NCBI GenBank assembly: GCA_041687295.1
Contig: JAWLCG010000193.1
Location: 1 to 9,474 of the forward strand
Reading direction: 5' to 3'
Length of the DNA stretch: 9,474 nucleotides
Origin: JAWLCG01 sp041687295
Lineage (GTDB): Bacteria > Planctomycetota > Phycisphaerae > SM23-33 > FEN-1343
In this document: positions 1 through 9,474 of the stretch, one piece after another
Layout: each line of letters starts with the position of its first letter
Position numbering within the stretch: the first letter of the stretch is position 1
Notes under the pieces: model-generated
Told to the model about the DNA's origin: nothing
What the model saw: the letters and a program-made list of their open reading frames with translations, nothing else
The model's database searches: none
Made by a program: the position numbers and the translations under genes

Positions 1-7
1 GTCCGAT

Positions 8-44
8 GCGGGCCAGCAACGGCCCGCCGGGCGGGTGACCCGGC
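8..44 (+). other. Two adjacent GC-rich hairpins upstream of the rpoB promoter
   Basis: Two inverted repeats lie side by side. The first is GCGGGCC (8-14) pairing with GGCCCGC (21-27) around a 6-base loop. The second is GCCGGG (26-31) pairing with CCCGGC (39-44) around a 7-base loop. They share two bases, so only one can form completely at a time. The sequence after them (TGCGTTTACC) has only three Ts, so this is a poor match to an intrinsic terminator. By position they could mark the 3' end of an upstream transcript. The upstream gene is outside the window and cannot be identified, and I see no convincing coding sequence in 1-190. Confidence 0.35.
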
Positions 45-80
45 TGCGTTTACCGGCGCAGCGGTCTTTGTCAGCAGGGC

Positions 81-110
81 CTGCCATCCGCCGGCCCGAT
101 GTGCTACAAT
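81..110 (+). promoter_or_regulatory. Probable housekeeping-sigma promoter of rpoB (extended -10)
   Basis: The -10 box is TACAAT (105-110), five of six matches to TATAAT, preceded by TGC (102-104), which gives the extended -10 motif TGn. Eighteen bases upstream is CTGCCA (81-86), four of six matches to the -35 consensus. Transcription would start near 117 and leave a leader of about 74 bases before the rpoB ATG. A short dyad, GCAGG-g-CCTGC (74-84), overlaps the -35 box and could be an operator, but it is too short to argue strongly. The implication is that rpoBC has its own promoter just upstream and need not depend only on read-through from an upstream operon. The boxes are seen directly; promoter activity is inferred. 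Confidence 0.62.
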
Positions 111-190
111 ACAGGACTGCGAGCGACTCGGGGGGCGACCTCTGGGCGCAACGGGTACATTTGCCTTCATCGAATAGAGGACTGAACCGT

Positions 191-3955
<3,765 letters not shown>

Positions 3956-4012
3956 GCCCACCCGGCGGCGAGCGGCGACGCAACATCCGTTCCAGATAGG
4001 AGCGAGACGAAT

Positions 4013-8317
<4,305 letters not shown>

Positions 8318-8325
8318 GTACTCCG

Positions 8326-8342
8326 CCCGGCCCCGTGCCGGG
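8326..8342 (+). other. GC-rich hairpin just after the rpoC stop
   Basis: CCCGGC (8326-8331) pairs with GCCGGG (8337-8342) around a 5-base loop, starting 9 bases after the rpoC stop codon. It is followed by GGCGATGAATAG rather than a T run, so it does not look like a complete intrinsic terminator. It may protect a processed 3' end or cause partial attenuation between the polymerase and ribosomal genes. Confidence 0.35.
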
Positions 8343-8359
8343 GGCGATGAATAGACCGG

Positions 8360-8381
8360 GCCGGGCCTGGAACAGGCCGGC
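8360..8381 (+). other. Bulged hairpin upstream of the rpsL ribosome binding site
   Basis: GCCGG (8360-8364) and CCTG (8366-8369) pair with CAGG (8373-8376) and CCGGC (8377-8381), giving nine pairs with one bulged G (8365) and a GAA loop. It ends 10 bases before the purine-rich rpsL ribosome binding site (AAGAAGAAGAGGA, 8383-8395). By position it could influence translation initiation of rpsL or be a processing site. I cannot match it to a known S7 or S12 target. Confidence 0.35.
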
Positions 8382-8398
8382 AAAGAAGAAGAGGAACT

Positions 8399-8788
8399 AT
8401 GCCGACTATCAACCAACTGGTTCGTTCGGGCCGCAAGATCCAGCGGGCCAAGAAGAAGACGGTGTCGCTGGAGTCCAGCCCGCAGCGCCGCGGCGTCTGC
8501 CTGATCGTCAAGACGATGACGCCCAAGAAGCCCAACTCCGCCCTGCGCAAGGTTGCCCGCGTTCGGCTGAGCAACGGCAAGGAAGTCACCGCCTACATCC
8601 CCGGCTGTGGCCACAACCTCCAGGAGCACAGCATCGTGCTGGTCCGTGGCGGGCGTGTCCGCGACCTGCCCGGCGTGCGGTACCACATCGTCCGCGGCGC
8701 GCTGGATACCAGCGGCCTGGCCGAGCAGGAGAACTGGGGCCCCCGACGCCAGAGCCGCAGCAAGTACGGCACCAAGCGGCCCAAGTAG
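8399..8788 (+). CDS. rpsL: 30S ribosomal protein S12
   Basis: S12 sits at the decoding centre of the 30S subunit and controls translational accuracy. The protein is 129 residues (E. coli 124). The N-terminus MPTINQLVR and the loop TPKKPNSALRK (residues 41-51, with K43 intact) are diagnostic. The second decoding loop reads GGRVRDLPGVRYH: the near-universal lysine at position 88 is Arg (codon CGC, 8660-8662), while D89, the usual methylthiolation site, is kept. Position 70 is Cys where E. coli has Glu. Between SG (105-106) and RSKYG (120-124) there are 13 residues where E. coli has 7, an apparent 6-residue insertion rich in Gln, Glu and Arg with one Trp. The start follows a long purine tract ending in GAGGA (8391-8395), only 3 bases before the ATG. 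This is close spacing, but the conserved N-terminus leaves no alternative start. It lies 81 bases after rpoC and 147 bases before rpsG, the classic str order. Confidence 0.98.
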   Translation: MPTINQLVRSGRKIQRAKKKTVSLESSPQRRGVCLIVKTMTPKKPNSALRKVARVRLSNGKEVTAYIPGCGHNLQEHSIVLVRGGRVRDLPGVRYHIVRGALDTSGLAEQENWGPRRQSRSKYGTKRPK

Positions 8789-8935
8789 TCTGACGTACCG
8801 CAGTGACGTCGCCCGCATCGCCGGCCAGTGTGGCCGCGAGTAAGCGCGTCAGCCCCGGCCAACCCCCGGGCCGCTGAAAAGGCGGGCGAACCTGAGAACC
8901 GACCCGTGACCAGGGCGGTATAGAGGAAATCGAAG
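8789..8935 (+). promoter_or_regulatory. Structured rpsL-rpsG spacer, possible translational control region
   Basis: This 147-base spacer has several inverted repeats. CGGCCA (8822-8827) pairs with TGGCCG (8831-8836) around GTG, extended by TCG (8818-8820) with CGA (8837-8839) across one bulge. CTGACG (8790-8795) can pair with CGTCAG (8847-8852), enclosing that hairpin. A second TGACG copy (8804-8808) could take the same partner. GGCC (8857-8860) with GGCC (8869-8872), plus CAGC (8850-8853) with GCTG (8873-8876), forms a competing hairpin. The rpsG ribosome binding site AGAGGA (8922-8927) follows. In E. coli the corresponding intercistronic region binds S7 for autoregulation. A similar role here is an inference from position; I did not establish similarity of the fold. 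No U-rich terminator is present. Confidence 0.4.
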
Positions 8936-9412
8936 ATGGCCTACAAGAAGTTCACCGCATCGGCCGAGCAGCTCACGCCGGACCCCCGCTACCAGAACAA
9001 GCTCGCCGCCAAGTTTGTCAACTGCCTGATGAACGACGGCAAGAAGTCGACGGCCTACCGCATCTTCTACGATGCGATGGACATCATCGCCGGCAAGATC
9101 AGCGACGTCTCGCCCATCGAGGTCTTCGAGAAGGCGCTCAACAACGTCAAGCCGATCATCGAGGTCCGCTCCAAGCGCGTCGGCGGTGCGAACTACCAGG
9201 TGCCGATGCAGGTCAACCGCAAGCGGCAGCAGGCCCTGTCGATCCGCTGGATCCTGGCGGCCGTGCGGGCCGGCAAGGGCTCGCCCACCGCCCAACGGCT
9301 GGCCAGCGAGCTGATGAACGCCTACCGCGGTGAGGGCACCGCCATGCAGACGCGCGAGAACGTGCACCGCATGGCCGACGCCAACAAGGCGTTCGCCCAC
9401 TTCGCCTGGTAA
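8936..9412 (+). CDS. rpsG: 30S ribosomal protein S7
   Basis: S7 is the primary assembly protein that nucleates folding of the 3' major domain of 16S rRNA (the 30S head) and lies near the E and P sites. The protein is 158 residues, close to the usual 156. The start is set by AGAGGA (8922-8927), 8 bases upstream of the ATG. Family hallmarks are the N-terminal PDPRYQNKLAAKFVNCLMNDGKKSTA segment (residues 16-41), the beta-hairpin region VRSKRVGGANYQVPMQV (about 77-93), ALSIRWI, and the C-terminal NVHRMADANKAFAHF. The protein ends in FAW where E. coli has YRW. It is the second str-operon gene, and S7 is the usual feedback regulator of such operons. Codon use matches its neighbours and the gene appears intact. 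Confidence 0.98.
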   Translation: MAYKKFTASAEQLTPDPRYQNKLAAKFVNCLMNDGKKSTAYRIFYDAMDIIAGKISDVSPIEVFEKALNNVKPIIEVRSKRVGGANYQVPMQVNRKRQQALSIRWILAAVRAGKGSPTAQRLASELMNAYRGEGTAMQTRENVHRMADANKAFAHFAW

Positions 9413-9423
9413 ACCAGAATCCC

Positions 9424-9454
9424 GCAGGCTCGCCTCTTTAAGGGGCGCGCCTGC
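9424..9454 (+). other. Long hairpin between rpsG and the next start codon
   Basis: GCAGGC (9424-9429) pairs with GCCTGC (9449-9454). Inside a single T/C mismatch (9430/9448), CGCCTC (9431-9436) pairs with GGGGCG (9442-9447), counting one T-G wobble, around the loop TTTAA. This gives about 12 pairs. The stem is followed by CGCGTCTAG, not a T run, so it is not a typical intrinsic terminator. It ends 17 bases before the final ATG and could be a processing or stabilising element, or could regulate translation of the next gene. Confidence 0.5.
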
Positions 9455-9471
9455 CGCGTCTAGAAGGGAGC

Positions 9472-9474
9472 ATG
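9472..9474 (+). other. Possible start codon of the next gene (fusA expected by synteny)
   Basis: The window ends on ATG preceded by the purine-rich AGAAGGGAG (9462-9470). Its AGAAGG core would be spaced 4 bases from the ATG, while GGGAG would leave only one base. It lies 59 bases after the rpsG stop. Elongation factor G (fusA) commonly follows rpsG in str operons, but no coding sequence is visible, so its identity is inferred from gene order only, and the true start could lie further downstream. Confidence 0.4.

Noticed and set aside
35..190. In-frame N-terminal extension of rpoB by 52 codons
   Set aside because: It overlaps the promoter boxes, has no family similarity and is composed like the noncoding leader. 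The start at 191 has a well-spaced ribosome binding site and the conserved N-terminus.
3956..4012. Terminator or promoter between rpoB and rpoC
   Set aside because: Only 57 bases with no convincing stem and no -35/-10 pair; it holds just the rpoC ribosome binding site.
8335..8793. Frame of 152 codons overlapping rpsL in a different frame
   Set aside because: It starts within the hairpin spacer and is out of frame with a clear S12 gene; its Pro/Arg/Gln-rich product has no family resemblance.
8919..8924. TATAGA as a -10 box before rpsG
   Set aside because: It overlaps the ribosome binding site, would start transcription at about the start codon, and has no -35 box 16-18 bases upstream.
9424..9454. 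Intrinsic terminator after rpsG
   Set aside because: The stem is strong but no T tract follows, and a ribosome binding site with ATG comes immediately after, so continuation into the next gene is more likely.

Overview
The window carries a core gene-expression locus, all on the + strand and all in the same reading frame: rpoB (RNA polymerase beta), rpoC (beta'), rpsL (ribosomal protein S12) and rpsG (S7). It ends on an ATG, 59 bases after the rpsG stop, where a next gene would start. fusA (elongation factor G) is expected there from the usual str-operon order, but no coding sequence for it is visible. No mobile element, CRISPR array, tRNA or rRNA gene, or defence gene was seen. I found no new multi-gene system.

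Organism: the DNA is very GC-rich with strongly biased codon use. Both polymerase subunits have the large insertions found in many Gram-negative-type lineages: one of about 100 residues in beta before the catalytic lysines, and one of about 170 residues inside the beta' trigger loop. The beta' N-terminal zinc ribbon, lid and clamp-helix wording resembles Planctomycetota (perhaps Phycisphaerae) or relatives more than Proteobacteria or Firmicutes. This placement is recalled family resemblance, not an alignment.

Layout: positions 1-190 hold two GC-rich hairpins (8-44), a good extended -10 promoter (81-110) and a leader of about 74 bases ending in the rpoB ribosome binding site. rpoB spans 191-3955 and rpoC spans 4013-8317, separated by 57 bases. 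An 81-base spacer with two hairpins leads to rpsL (8399-8788). A 147-base spacer that can fold in more than one way leads to rpsG (8936-9412). A long hairpin then sits in front of the final ATG. The polymerase genes thus run directly into the str genes. No hairpin is followed by a T run, so none looks like a simple intrinsic terminator, and the genes probably form one transcription unit. A possible second promoter lies inside the 3' end of rpoC (7821-7849), within a short patch of atypical codons.

Points worth a second look: S12 has Arg at position 88, the residue produced by a classical streptomycin-resistance mutation; the rifampicin pocket of beta differs at several positions; the rpoC 3' codon patch matches a sigma-70-type promoter; and the ribosomal gene junctions are structured and might be sites of autoregulation or RNA processing.
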